Positions 11,090 to 22,404 of a stretch of 64,000 bases of DNA are shown here, piece by piece. The translations under genes and the position numbers were made by a program. Positions within the stretch are counted from its first letter, which is position 1; the number at the start of each line of letters is the position of its first letter. The notes beneath the pieces were generated by a model. The model did not search any database, was not told where the DNA came from, and was given only the letters and a program-made list of their open reading frames with translations. Source of the DNA: Neoechinorhynchus agilis. Lineage: Eukaryota; Acanthocephala. Where the stretch lies: positions 5,828,001 through 5,892,000 of the forward strand of contig CM121341.1 of NCBI GenBank assembly GCA_051530055.1, read 5' to 3'.

Positions 11090-12481
11090 CTAAGCACCAG
11101 ACTTTCCGCATTTAACACATCGTTGTGATTGGTTAATTTCGTCGAAATTTCCCTTATTAAACGGCCTTAAATGAATGATCTTTTTGAGCTCCGATGCCAA
11201 TCGAGTTGGACACTTCGCCTTCTCCCGTCCAATAGAAGATGATTGATCAAAAATGTTAGCACCACAAAGTGGACATGTCGCTAAAGATTGACGAACCGAT
11301 TGATCGCAAACGGTCTTGGGAGTGATTCGTTCTTGGTGCTCAGGCTCTTTTCGAATCTGTTGATGGTAAATAAGATGCCGTGAATCCTTTTGTGGGAACA
11401 GTGGTTTCGGTTGTACTCTTTTTCCGTGGAATTCCTTAGAAATGGCATCTCGGTAAGTTTGCGGCTGGTGAACCGAACGCGGTTTGTCAACAGACCAATC
11501 AGTCATTTTCTCAAGTAGATTAGGTTCGAAGCAAATCTCAATGGTCGGATGGATGTAGCTGGTCGTTGGAATTTGACGGAAAGGTTGGCTTTGGGTCGCT
11601 TGTTCCTCGGCAGTAATCTTTTCGGTATCCGAATCGTAGGATTCGCGCGGAGTGCACGCCACTTTTCGATTTGCCGAAGACTTTGTACTCATTTTGGGAA
11701 GTTGAGCGGAAAAGCTTCCTTGAGTATTCCGTTGTCTCGAAATCGGCTGTACTCTTTGGGGTTTCGAACACACAACTTTCCGTTGCTCTCGGTTTGGGCA
11801 TAAAGAGTCCTGACCTGCTTTTATTTTTCTAACACGATTTTTCGGTGGACCCTGCACTTTACAGATACGCCGCGATGAGATCGGTCCTGCAGATCGACTT
11901 TCACTGAGTCCTTCAAATTCTGGTGATTCAAAAGCGATTTCCGCAGTCGGAGAAAAGTCGCTTTCTTTACCATACAAATTATCCGCTATTTCTTCATTTG
12001 AGTCCTCTATTTGTTCCGGTTCGCATTCTAACTGATAGTCGCAATCCTCCGAATACTCACCGAGCATTTCTTGCTCGCATATCGACCAATATTTCAATTC
12101 CGGTTCACAGGAAACCTTTTCTTTGCCCCCTCTAGCAATCGTTACCCGATACACCGGATTATCGTCATATTCATCATCCAAATCACCGTAATCACACGAA
12201 TCCTCTTCGTCGTATGCTTGAAGATGGCTAAGATCGTCCTCAAAGTCATATTCCGCATCTGAGTCATCGTCTACAGCTTGATTCGAAACTATATCAGCAA
12301 TAAACGAATCCTTTGAAAGTTCGGTGTCCTGGCATAGATTTGTGGAGGCGGAATTTAGTTGCCCGACGACGAACGCTGAAACCAATAAAAGTGCACTAAA
12401 TGGGCACATAATTGAAGGAAGACTTTGGTCAATGCGACAACACTCACACATTTTAATCTTTCTCAGCTTCGATTTATCCAT
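11090..12481 (-). CDS. Acidic protein with C-terminal CxxC pairs
   Basis: Uninterrupted frame of 463 residues. The N-terminal 40 residues include a hydrophobic stretch (FSALLLVSAFVVGQL) preceded by CECC. Residues about 60-180 are strongly acidic (Asp/Glu). The middle is basic and Gln/Arg-rich. The C-terminus carries CPLCGANIF and CVKCGK about 45 residues apart, which could form one zinc ribbon. I do not recognise the family. If the hydrophobic stretch is a signal peptide the protein would be secreted or luminal, but a zinc-ribbon tail would be unusual there. The true start might be the methionine at residue 11. Confidence 0.6.
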   Translation of the reverse strand: MDKSKLRKIKMCECCRIDQSLPSIMCPFSALLLVSAFVVGQLNSASTNLCQDTELSKDSFIADIVSNQAVDDDSDAEYDFEDDLSHLQAYDEEDSCDYGDLDDEYDDNPVYRVTIARGGKEKVSCEPELKYWSICEQEMLGEYSEDCDYQLECEPEQIEDSNEEIADNLYGKESDFSPTAEIAFESPEFEGLSESRSAGPISSRRICKVQGPPKNRVRKIKAGQDSLCPNREQRKVVCSKPQRVQPISRQRNTQGSFSAQLPKMSTKSSANRKVACTPRESYDSDTEKITAEEQATQSQPFRQIPTTSYIHPTIEICFEPNLLEKMTDWSVDKPRSVHQPQTYRDAISKEFHGKRVQPKPLFPQKDSRHLIYHQQIRKEPEHQERITPKTVCDQSVRQSLATCPLCGANIFDQSSSIGREKAKCPTRLASELKKIIHLRPFNKGNFDEINQSQRCVKCGKSGA

Positions 12482-12853
12482 AATCGCGAACTAGCAAATA
12501 GTCACTTCGATAGGCGTTTTATAAGACGTTTATTGACATGAGTGAATCATCAACACAATATAAACTCGTTGTCTACTCACGAAAAAAAAAGATTGCCTGA
12601 ACTTTAATTTTAAATCAGAGTTTTCTTATTAAAGTTTTGTTTTTGAATAAGCTCCTAATTTGGTGTTAAGTCGATAATTTCATATTTCGTTCCTTCTAAA
12701 TTACGGCATAAAAATTAGAAAAAAACACACACCATCCGATTCTGCTCAAACAAGCAAGACTTTTTTGAGACATTGTATTTTGGGGTAAAAAAAGAGAGTT
12801 TTAATCACGAATTCAGGCTCAATTTTTTTTCTTATGGCTACTCGGCCAAGTAA
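12482..12853. other. Intergenic spacer
   Basis: AT-rich spacer upstream of the acidic-protein gene and downstream of MPHOSPH6. Nothing recognisable on either strand. Confidence 0.5.
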
Positions 12854-13245
12854 TCAAACCTTTCGCCTGCGTTTCGCCGTTATCCACATCTTCGGCTGAC
12901 TGGGTTTCATGGACATTGTTTCAGCGATGTCTTTTAGGCCATCATTGCAAACTGTTCGCTTTAGAGCTTCCATTACGGCAAGACCGTTCGTGGGTAAATC
13001 TACTTTGTTTTTAATCATTAGTCTCTCTACCTCAGGGTTATAATTATGAAAAGAGATTCTCGGATAAAACACTTGTTGGTCATCTTGATCGTCTTCAGTA
13101 TTCCCATAATATTGTTCATTTTATCGATTTGGCGATACCAATGGCACTCGTCGATTACAGCAATCTTTCCTCCTTTGTTCTCCGAGTCATGCTTTCCTTT
13201 CTGCATGAATTTCATGGACATTAGACTCTTCGATAAATTCGGCAT
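12854..13245 (-). CDS. MPHOSPH6: M-phase phosphoprotein 6 (exosome cofactor), frame slip in assembly
   Basis: Small nuclear RNA-exosome cofactor used in 5.8S rRNA 3' processing. The start MPNLSKSLMSMKFMQKG and HWY match the family N-terminus. A second frame carries FYPRISFHNYNPEVERLM, matching the conserved FNPEVE block, and a basic tail RRRKV. The two frames meet near a four-base homopolymer at 13119-13122. The human spacing between HWY and NPEVE agrees with no intron and a one-base length change there. An assembly or polymorphic slip is more likely than gene death, since everything else is conserved. It is divergently arranged with RPS20, whose start lies 268 bp away. Confidence 0.8.
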
Positions 13246-13512
13246 TCTCGATACTATCTGAAATCATGATGACAGTTTGATTTGTCGTTTTCTGCATATT
13301 GAGGGAAAGTGCTTTGTTTGAAGCAATGAATGAAATTACTCGCTTTCACTCCACATTCTGCTTTGAGTTATAATGATTTGGAATGCTAATAAAAAGCACA
13401 GTTGATTTAATGAGCCACGCGAAAAATTCATGACGTCATCACAAACACGCGATTCTTCCGTGCCGCCAACGTTGTTTCGTTTCTAGTTTTCGCTCATGGT
13501 TAAGACGACAAA

Positions 13513-13863
13513 ATGGCTACAGATCTAAAGAAAACTGCTGAGTCGGGGGATTCTCGCCTTCAGCGAATTCGGATCACTTTGTCGAGTTCAAATATCCCTC
13601 ACCTACAGAAAGTCTGCAATGATTTGGTCAATAGTTCCAAGAAGGAAGGTATGAAAGTTAAAGGACCTGTCCCGATGCCGACGAAAATCCTGAGAATAAC
13701 CACTCGAAAGACGCCTTGTGGAGAAGGCTCCAAAACGTGGGATAGATACCAACTACGGATTCACAAAAGGGTCATTGATCTCTTCTGTCCGAGTGATCAT
13801 GTCAAACGATTGACCAGTGTCAATATCGATCCTGATGTTATTGTCGAAGTTATCGTCAGTTGA
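13513..13863 (+). CDS. RPS20: Small ribosomal subunit protein uS10 (RPS20)
   Basis: Intronless 116-residue frame with full-length eukaryotic uS10 features: [59 protein letters not shown] and a C-terminal VEVIVS. It is a component of the 40S head. Length matches the human protein (119). A pyrimidine-rich stretch ending in tttctag lies about 30 bp upstream of the ATG and could be a splice acceptor for a leader exon. Confidence 0.97.
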   Translation: MATDLKKTAESGDSRLQRIRITLSSSNIPHLQKVCNDLVNSSKKEGMKVKGPVPMPTKILRITTRKTPCGEGSKTWDRYQLRIHKRVIDLFCPSDHVKRLTSVNIDPDVIVEVIVS

Positions 13864-14435
13864 TTCTCAAAAACGTTGACGATGGCTAAAATAAACAAAA
13901 AAACTTGCCCGTCAATGCTTCTTCGGGTTTTATCGCCAAAGCATAAAAGCGATTTTACTCCTTAAAGTTTTTGATTGTCGTTTATGGCAAGATGAACGAT
14001 ATCTTGATTTGTGCCGTATTCAAAGTTTTGCAACTTTTCCAAACTTTCCAATGATTTATCTCTAATTTTTCCCCGAATGATTTCAGTTTATTTTACACTC
14101 TTTGTTAAAGTAATCAATGGAGATGAGGGGAATGCAAATTTTTAGCTTGCAGAGTTTTTAAATTGAAGATTCTTTATTTTACAAGGAATCTCGCCCTTGA
14201 CAGGCAGAAAATCGCTTCAGAGAAAAAATCTTAATGAATGCAATGCTTATTATTTTTTTCATTTACACACACAACAACAACAACAACAACAACAACAAAA
14301 CGTTTCAACAATCACCACCGTCCACCAAGAGGCATCGCTCTCCCCTCAGTGATCGCGACCACGCTCGCTGCGTTTCCCTGTTTTCTATCGCGACCACACG
14401 ATGTTTTGGCGTAGGAAGGCACCAGCTCTTGTATT
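13864..14435. other. Spacer with (AAC)n microsatellite
   Basis: A run of about nine CAA/AAC triplets sits at 14271-14298. The sequence around 14340-14400 repeats the phrase atcgcgaccac twice. No gene is seen before the satellite array. Confidence 0.6.
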
Positions 14436-16357
14436 TCCTGTCTTGCCCTGGAGTCTACTCTGCATAACTCCTTCGTAAATCTAAGTGCCGAGCTACCGAG
14501 TGGACCAAGAGTCTCCACTTTCTTGTCTTGCCCTGGAGTCTATTCTGCATAACTCCTTCGTAAATCTAAGTGCCGAGCTACCGAGTGGTCCAAGAGTCTC
14601 CACTTTCTTGTCTTGCCCTGGAGTCTATTCTGCATAACTCCTTCGTAAATCTAAGTGCCGAGCTACCGAGTGGTCCAAGAGTCTCCACTTTCTTGTCTTG
14701 CCCTGGAGTCTATTCTGCAAAACTCCTTCGTAAATCTAAGTGCCGAGCTACCGAGTGGTCCAAGAGTCTCCACTTTCTTGTCTTGCCCTGGAGTCTATTC
14801 TGCATAACTCCTTCGTAAATCTAAGTGCCGAGCTACCGAGTGGTCCAAGAGTCTCCACTTTCTTGTCTTGCCCTGGAGTCTATTCTGCATAACTCCTTCG
14901 TAAATCTAAGTGCCGAGCTACCGAGTGGTCCAAGAGTCTCCACTTTCTTGTCTTGCCCTGGAGTCTATTCTGCATAACTCCTTCGTAAATCTAAGTGCCG
15001 AGCTACCGAGTGGTCCAAGAGTCTCCACTTTCTTGTCTTGCCCTGGAGTCTATTCTGCATAACTCCTTCGTAAATCTAAGTGCCGAGCTACCGAGTGGTC
15101 CAAGAGTCTCCACTTTCTTGTCTTGCCCTGGAGTCTATTCTGCATAACTCCTTCGTAAATCTAAGTGCCGAGCTACCGAGTGGTCCAAGAGTCTCCACTT
15201 TCTTGTCTTGCCCTGGAGTCTATTCTGCATAACTCCTTCGTAAATCTAAGTGCCGAGCTATCGAGTGGTCCAAGAGTCTCCACTTTCTTGTCTTGCCCTG
15301 GAGTCTATTCTGCATAACTCCTTCGTAAATCTAAGTGCCGAGCTACCGAGTGGTCCAAGAGTCTCCACTTTCTTGTCTTGCCCTGGAGTCTATTCTGCAT
15401 AACTCCTTCGTAAATCTAAGTGCCGAGCTACCGAGTGGTCCAAGAGTCTCCACTTTCTTGTCTTGCCCTGGAGTCTATTCTGCATAACTCCTTCGTAAAT
15501 CTAAGTGCCGAGCTACCGAGTGGTCCAAGAGTCTCCACTTTCTTGTCTTGCCCTGGAGTCTATTCTGCAAAACTCCTTCGTAAATCTAAGTGCCGAGCTA
15601 CCGAGTGGTCCAAGAGTCTCCACTTTCTTGTCTTGCCCTGGAGTCTATTCTGCATAACTCCTTCGTAAATCTAAGTGCCGAGCTACCGAGTGGTCCAAGA
15701 GTCTCCACTTTCTTGTCTTGCCCTGGAGTCTATTCTGCATAACTCCTTCGTAAATCTAAGTGCCGAGCTACCGAGTGGTCCAAGAGTCTCCACTTTCTTG
15801 TCTTGCCCTGGAGTCTATTCTGCATAACTCCTTCGTAAATCTAAGTGCCGAGCTACCGAGTGGTCCAAGAGTCTCCACTTTCTTGTCTTGCCCTGGAGTC
15901 TATTCTGCATAACTCCTTCGTAAATCTAAGTGCCGAGCTACCGAGTGGTCCAAGAGTCTCCACTTTCTTGTCTTGCCCTGGAGTCTATTCGATAACTCCT
16001 TCGTAAATCTAAGTGCCGAGCTACCGAGTGGTCCAAGAGTCTCCACTTTCTTGTCTTGCCCTGGAGTCTACTCTGCAAACTCCTTCGTAAATCTAAGTGC
16101 CGAGCTACCGAGTGGTCCAAGAGTCTCCACTTTCTTGTCTTGCCCTGTCTACTCTGCAAAACTCCTTCGTAAATCTAAGTGCCGAGCTACCGAGTGGTCC
16201 AAGAGTCTCCACTTTCTTGTCTTGCCCTGGAGTCTATTCTGCAAAACTCCTTCGTAAATCTAAGTGCCGAGCTACCGAGTGGTCCAAGAGTCTCCACTTT
16301 CTTGTCTTGCCCTGAGTCTATTCTACATAACTCCTTCGTAAATCTAAGTGCCGAGCT
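14436..16357. repeat. 85-bp satellite array, about 22 copies
   Basis: Units are spaced 85 bp apart (for example tgccgagctacc at 14486, 14571, 14656) and nearly identical through 15950. The last few copies (about 15990-16350) carry small deletions. The unit contains agctaccgagtggtccaaga. It is GC-richer than its surroundings and open in frames on both strands, which explains several false open frames. The array begins inside sequence resembling its own unit and ends abruptly about 175 bp before the polycystin start codon. Confidence 0.97.
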
Positions 16358-16533
16358 TTTTTTGTGACCGCAGGATTCGCCCATATGAATTGTTTTTCGC
16401 ACTTGGATACATTTAAATTAAAATTGTAAAGAGAGGTAAGTACGTTTTTCATGGCTTTTATTCCGACGATTTAGCACCGTTTCCTAGCGACCAAATCTAA
16501 GCGATCAAGAAGGTGTTTTTTAGCGGTGCCGTG

Positions 16534-18710
16534 ATGAAGGAACAACAACACCACATAAAGGACGAGGAATTTCACTTGTATTTGCGTGAAGTGATTGAAC
16601 GTAAGAGACGTGAAAAGAAGCTGGGGCGTTCAATTTCATTGATAGTTGAAAATTTCTTCAGCTACGGTAATCTGATGCACTTTTGGATGATAGTCTGTGT
16701 GCTCACCATCGCATTCTTGGCTCGATCGAACGACAGTTTCTATTTAACGTCCGTACTCAGTGAGCGACTTGGTCAAGAGCTCCTGCGGTCAGTCCGAACG
16801 ACCGCTGACTTTTGGAATTACTTGGACAGTTTGGTTGATCGATATTCGTTTCCGAAGAAACGTTGGATTGCGGAGATGGTTCAAGGTAAGAAGTCCGTTA
16901 AAAGACCGAGTGACGAATGGTCATGGGTGGCCAATGAGAACGCTGTGTGTGGCATCATACGAATGAGGCAACTTCGAGTTCGCCGATCTATTTGCCTCGA
17001 TCAAACCGAATGCTTTCCTACTTATGTAAGAAGCAATAGTTTCGAAGATACAGAAAGCTTTTTCCTGACCGCCTATGACATTGTCCGTTACTCGCGTTTT
17101 ACACATTCTACTCCAATGTACGGACAAGGCGGCGCTACGTATGGCGTTGGTGGCTATGTGGTGAACCTGAACACGAGCCGAATATTCAACCGTCATCTTA
17201 TCCAAAAATTAAAGCTGACTCCTTGGATCGATCGAGGTACGCGAGCCGTGATCATTGAACTAACCATCTACAACGCAAACGTAAATCTTTTTTGTAGCAT
17301 CAGCGTTCTATTCGAGTTCCAGGCACAGGGTGGCACCGTAGCGTGTGCCAAAATTAAACCGGTCAAGATTATTACCTATCACAATATCAAGGACTATTTC
17401 TTGCTTGGATTCGAACTGATCTATCTGCTTATAGTTGTCTATAATTTCATGGCTGTATTTGTTGCAGCACTGAATAGTTCGTTCTCGTACGTTTTTATGA
17501 AAGAGAGTACAAAGATCGCGTTCGAGGGGGCTGATTCTTTTAAAACATCCACATGATCTTTAATAGATGGAACGTCTTTGACGTCATGATAGTAATACCG
17601 ACCTTCTACGTTATCAGTCTTAAATTTCGCCTCCTCTATGCTAGATTTACAAAGATTCCAAACCTTGAGACGTGGAACTATGGGCACTTTCCTCTTCAGA
17701 AGGAAGCCGACGTTTACGTCCGCTACATGGACACAATGGGTATTCTTATATTCCTTAATCTCATGAAAACGTTTAAGTACTTTGGATTAAGTGTGATTCT
17801 CGATGAACTCACAAGAGCAATAACCGGATCCATATTTCACGCTCTCAGTTTTTTGTTTATGTTTTGTACTGTTTTCATTGCGTTTGCTTTCTGGGGGTTT
17901 CTTCTGTTTGGAACCAAGCTTCAAAATTACAGAAGCGTCACTTTGAGCGCATATTCATTGTTCGAGATCGTCCTTGGAGAATGCGACTATAGTCAATTCA
18001 TGAGAGCCCATGGTCTATGGGGACCGATTTTCTTCATCCAATACGTTTGTTTCGTCTTCTTCGTGCTCATTAACGTTTTTGTCGCCCTTGTAAACGAAGC
18101 GTACGTGATTGCCAGAGATGAGTCTGAATTGGCCCATTCGCCGGAGCATTTAAATTGGAAATCAAATGATGATTAGCTATAAAAAGAATTATTCGAAAAA
18201 TCGTCATTTGATCGACGAGCTCGGGCGAGGAAGTTCCCTGTAAATTATGAAGGCCTAAAATCGTTTCTAAAACGACTCTTTGGCAAACAAATTGACGATA
18301 ACAGCGAACTCGTCGACGAGTTCATGGAAACCTTCGATAGAGACAAAAATAAGTATATTACGTTCGATGAATTAAGAAGTAAGCTCGCTGAACGAGGTTA
18401 CAGTCCACATGAAATTGAAGAAGTTTTTCTTAGCTACGATCTTGACGAAAACGTCAAGTTAGACGTTGATGAAATTCATCGACTAATCAATGACGTGGAA
18501 AAAGTGAGGAAGTCGTACAGGAAAAAAAGCAAAAAGACCGATCATGTCGAAGAGTCGATCGAAATTGTCAGAAAAAATTTAAAGGAATTCCTCACCGAAA
18601 ATACAGTTTCACTGGCAGAATACGAACAAATGACCAGACGAATCGCAAAAATCACCGATGATCTCAATCGAATGATGAACAAAGTAAAAAAATCCGATGA
18701 TCGACAATAA
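16534..18710 (+). CDS. Polycystin-2-like (TRPP) cation channel
   Basis: Six-transmembrane calcium-permeable channel. Start chosen at MKEQQHH (16534). In order: TM1 (MHFWMIVCVLTIAFLA), the large extracellular TOP domain with YGVGGYVV and ELTIYNANVNLFCSISVLFE, TM2 (FLLGFELIYLLIVVYNF), a GT-AG intron 17489-17560 (gtacgt to tttaatag) that joins to WNVFDVMIVIPTFYVI (TM3), TM4-TM6 with the pore region, then an EF-hand (DRDKNKYITFDE, 18325-18360) and a coiled-coil tail ending at 18710. Between the last TM and the EF-hand, codons TAG and TAA at 18174-18182 fall in frame. They lie within an inverted repeat (18161-18174 / 18199-18212) whose removal keeps frame and joins WK to ARARKFPVNYE. I infer a non-GT-AG intron of about 57 nt there; a pseudogene is the alternative. 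Confidence 0.8.
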
Positions 18711-19262
18711 ACAATTTTCTGGCACAGATGGTGACGTCAGATCGTTTTTCAAAAAAAGAACTTAATTATTTAAAAACAACTGCGGTTTAAAGCCTTTTTA
18801 ACATCGCCCGAATAAAAAAATTTGGAAAGAGAAGGCCGTCGCTCATTATTCATCATCCAAAAACGCTGCTCCACAGAGAACATTTTTAGAGTTTGAATCT
18901 CAATTTTTCGCACTATACGAACAATTAACGAGACGAATCACAAAAAATCATCGACGACATTAATCGAATGCTGGACAAAGTCAAACAACCAAATCCGATG
19001 ATCGGCAATAAACGAAATGATCGAACCATGATTCTTTCGTGGTCTATTTTGTCTAGCACTGTGACGTCAGATCGTTTTTCCAAAAAAAGAACATTTTTTA
19101 AAACTACTGCGGTTTTAAACCTTTCAAAACCTCGTCGTGCTCTCTCTCTGTTTTTTATAAAAAAAATTTGGAAAGAGGAGGCCGTCGCTCATTATTCATC
19201 ATCCAAAAACGCTGCTCCACAGAAAACATTTTTAGAGTTTGAATCTCAATTTTCTGTACCTC
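18625..19262 (+). repeat. Tandem decayed copy of the polycystin 3' end
   Basis: The coiled-coil tail and 3' flank (about 18625-18910) recur at about 18915-19260. The second copy resembles the first in the segment before the stop and shares gtgacgtcagatcg, the run of A and caactgcggt-like sequence, and a distal block including gctcattattcatcatccaa (about 18841 and 19190). The second copy has lost the reading frame, so it is a partial gene duplication. Confidence 0.75.
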
Positions 19263-19488
19263 GCGAAAAATACCAATAAAATAAATTTTATTCGTTCTCA
19301 CTTTTTCCTTTTTCAATTTTCTATCGCGAATTCGGCGCAGGGTCAACATCGCGTATCGATTCTGAGTGGCACGAAATCGTGGTCATATCTTTTTATTTTG
19401 GACGTATTTCACCGCTCCATAATCAAAAAGCGCCGTAAAGTTTTGGGCAAATGTGTTTTTTTTACTGAAACTCCCAAAATTCCCTTAG

Positions 19489-20633
19489 ATGCCGGGTAGC
19501 TCATTTTGTGGTCGAACTTTGATGGTCACTAATTTTCCAATACCATTTGACACTCAAAGACTGTCGGAATTTCTCGAGACGAAATTCAACGCCCAGCGGT
19601 TATGTACGTTCGATTGCCGCAGTCGGCTACGTCGAACGATTTTTATCGAATTTCCAAATGAGATATTGGCAAGACGGTGCATGTGTGCCCTCCATCAGCG
19701 CGTGCTCAATGGTCGTTTATTGTGTGTGAGATTCGCGAGATATGGCGGATTAAGGGACGAAGAAGAGGACCCCAACGAGCGGACGACTGGCCAAAAAGTG
19801 GTGAATTTGTCCGAAAATGAGCTCGCGTTTCTGAAAAGAAAGCGTAGTCTCTCAATTGAAAAGAAATGCATAAAAGTTGATGAGCGGATCAAACACTGGT
19901 GTCCTTCGTCGGACCTGCATACTCAACAATGCGGTGAATTTGGGAAAATGAAGGTCCCCGAAAAGGATATTATAGCCAAAACTGTACGCAAATCGTCGTT
20001 AGATCTCGGATTCCGTCGCGTTGTGCGCAAATCTGAAGGATTTTTGTTTCCTGTCTGATTCGCCAAAATTTCTGACTTTTTCCGACTCGGCAACATTTGA
20101 TTTGCACCTTTTTGGGGAATAACGTTAGCTAAAATATGGCCCTCTAAGTCTTCTGAAATCGTTTATGATGCAAATACAAAAATCCTTTTAGGGTCGATAC
20201 TCGTTGGCAATCTGTACCGATCATTAAAGTCTTGGGCTTTATAGCGTAATTTTTTGATTGTAACTTTGAAAAAAGAGAGGATTTAACGGTGAACGAAATC
20301 CGTGATGCACCAGAACCATTTACAGGAGCTCAATTGTCTGCTATGAATCGCCTAAAAGATTATTCTCCAATTCAAAACCAATGTCACCGACTGTACATCA
20401 AAAACCTGTCAAAGCAAACCAATCAAATTGATCTGTACCAAATATTCGGTAGTTTTGGAATATCCGTGGATGATATTTGCCTTCTAACCAAAGGAAAGTT
20501 GCGCTCACAAGCATTCGTGACTTTTAAAAACATCGACGATGCACGAAATGCGCTCACCACTTGTAACGGAATCGTCTTCAAAGGAAAATCTATGAGTATT
20601 GATTTCGCACGATCAGCAGCTCCTAGGACATGA
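19489..20633 (+). CDS. RNPC3: RNPC3 (U11/U12-65K), two RRMs
   Basis: Minor-spliceosome protein of the U11/U12 di-snRNP. Exon 1 gives RRM1 (GRTLMVTNFPIPFDTQRLSEF, RNP1-like RRTIFIEF) and a basic linker. Exon 2 gives RLKDYSPIQNQCHRLYIKNLSKQ, matching the conserved approach to RRM2, then RRM2 (SQAFVTFKNIDDARNAL, DFARSAAP) ending at 20633. The intron lies between about 20045 and 20270. The most plausible GT-AG choice is gtttcc at about 20048 to aaaaag at about 20275, which preserves frame. The linker is shorter than in vertebrates. Presence of this gene implies that U12-type introns occur in the genome. It is convergent with UBXN6. Confidence 0.85.
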
Positions 20634-20655
20634 TTGAAAAATCGTCACTTTATTA

Positions 20656-22157
20656 TTATTGATCAATATCCATTTTAGCACTTCCATTAATCACATCCGG
20701 TGAGAGGAACATTCCAGATTCTGGTATCGAACCTTTCGGAAGATTGGAAATAGTGATGTGTAGGACTCCGCTTGGATCAAGTCCAAGACTGGCTAATGTT
20801 TTTTCCAAGATATCCTTGCTGTCTTGAGTTGTTGTTCTATAAGTGAATTTTATGCCCACATTCGCACTGAGCTCGAAATCCAGCGAAGAATCAATAAAAA
20901 TGGATTTTACGCTAAGACGTCTCAAAGCAAAGAACCCTAATTAGTAAGCGTTCGATTAATTGAATTTTTAAGGGATTGTAAAATCAGAAAATAGTCGAAA
21001 CTGCGTGTGTGTGTGTGTGAATCTAGACTCTTGTTTTTTTCGAAAAAACCTTGGCCATTAACTGAGACGGATTATTCTACATATTCGACAAGATTCTCCA
21101 CCCGTTCATATGGCATGAACCTCGCATCTACGCATGCTCCGTCCGGTAGCCTAAACCGGATTCTAGTAAACTCCGTCCTTCTGGGAGGTTTCACAGCAGC
21201 AGCGGCCGCCTCCCTTGCATGCTTGGTCATAAGCTGAGATTCAAGACTGGCTTTTGACCGAGTTCGCTCTTCGTGTTTCTTGAAATCCTCGACTGTTAGA
21301 TCAAAAAAGGCGTCATTTAAATCGTCAAAATCCTGGCGTCGTTCAGAAGCAGCTGAAAATCTTGTTTTCCGGTAAGCTTTAAAGTGGAATTCAGGGAACG
21401 GACCAGCCAGTACATCTTCCAAAATTTCCAGAAATTCATGGTCTTCATTGTTCAAAAGCCAAAACTCTTCGCCGTTCTCTTGTTCTTTTAACTCGAATCC
21501 CATAGTCGGCATAAGATCTTTAATGAAACGCATTTTGCCAAGTGTGCCATCATAGACTTTGTTCCCAAGACGAATTTGCTTGTATTTTCCAACATCGGGG
21601 TTCTGTCTAATATTCTGTATATATTTTAAGAGAATATCACGAGCCTTATTGATACCGTCTCGGTTGACGTTAACAAACAGAGTCCAAATAATTGAAAATC
21701 TATCAAATCGAGAAACTGGTTGATTCCCGACTTCCTTAAGGATTTTTTCTTCAATTGCTTCTAATAATTCCGTTCGACTCAGAGGTGATTCTATTAAAGG
21801 ATAATCACAAGTCCACAGCATCGGTTCTTGCACCACTTTCACGATGGCTACATCAGGTTTTCGAGCAGCTTCTCGTTCCATTTCGCGTAAAACTTGCCGT
21901 CTGATTGCACTAAGACCGCTATTCATTTCAGCATCTCTTTTGCGAGCTTCTTCACGTTTAGTCTCAGCTTCAACCGCCGCTGCACGACGAGCAGAATCAC
22001 GATCTTCTTGAGTCAAGGAAGCACTTTTCTCCGAATCTAATTTAGCTTATTCTCCGCTCCCCTGAGAAGTTCGCTACGATAACCGATGAGGCTGACCAGC
22101 TCGCCTGAACCGAGCGTCTAACTTCTTCTTTTTCAGTGCTTTCCGAATATTATCCAT
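20656..22157 (-). CDS. UBXN6: UBX-domain p97 adaptor, UBXN6-like
   Basis: Adaptor for the p97/VCP ATPase. Exon 1 (22157-22097) gives MDNIRKALKKKKLDARFRRAG, joined by a 61-nt GT-AG intron to exon 2 (22036-about 21075). Exon 2 has a helical basic/acidic region, the PUB domain (MRFIKDLMPTMGFELKE, EEFWLLNN) and the start of the UBX domain (FTRIRFRLPDGACVDARF). The UBX domain continues in exon 3 (about 20907-20656: IFIDSSLDFELS to the stop). No phase-correct GT-AG pair joins exons 2 and 3. The best homology join (VEYVE to KSIFIDSS) lies at inverted repeats (21069-21063 / 20924-20918). A one-base error near a gtagaa/cttag pair would also explain it. Confidence 0.85.
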
Positions 22158-22404
22158 TGCCGTTTGTTTGTTCAAAAATGCTTTGAAAAGAGACTTTTTT
22201 TACAAATTCTTCCAGAATAATACGACATTTGAGCAGGATTATAATAATTGATTGATTTTTAATGATTCCCAGAACTTCGCATAGGCCTTCGTCCAGTCTA
22301 TTGCTTCCAAGTTTTTTCAAGTGTGAAAGAGGGCCGAAAATCATCAAAACTAAATCAATTATTAAATTTTTTTTCAATCGCTTAATTTTTTTTATAATAT
22401 AAAA

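Noticed and set aside
11549-12262. Plus-strand frames across the acidic-protein gene
   Set aside because: Antisense shadows; the minus-strand frame is continuous for 463 codons with biased composition.
13067-13118. A GT-AG intron in MPHOSPH6 to explain the frame change
   Set aside because: No donor and acceptor pair of matching phase keeps HWY and NPEVE at the family spacing; a homopolymer slip fits better.
14570-16315. Repeated open frames on both strands of the 85-bp array
   Set aside because: They are translations of a tandem satellite whose length is not a multiple of three, so no unit repeats in one frame; no start context or conservation supports coding.
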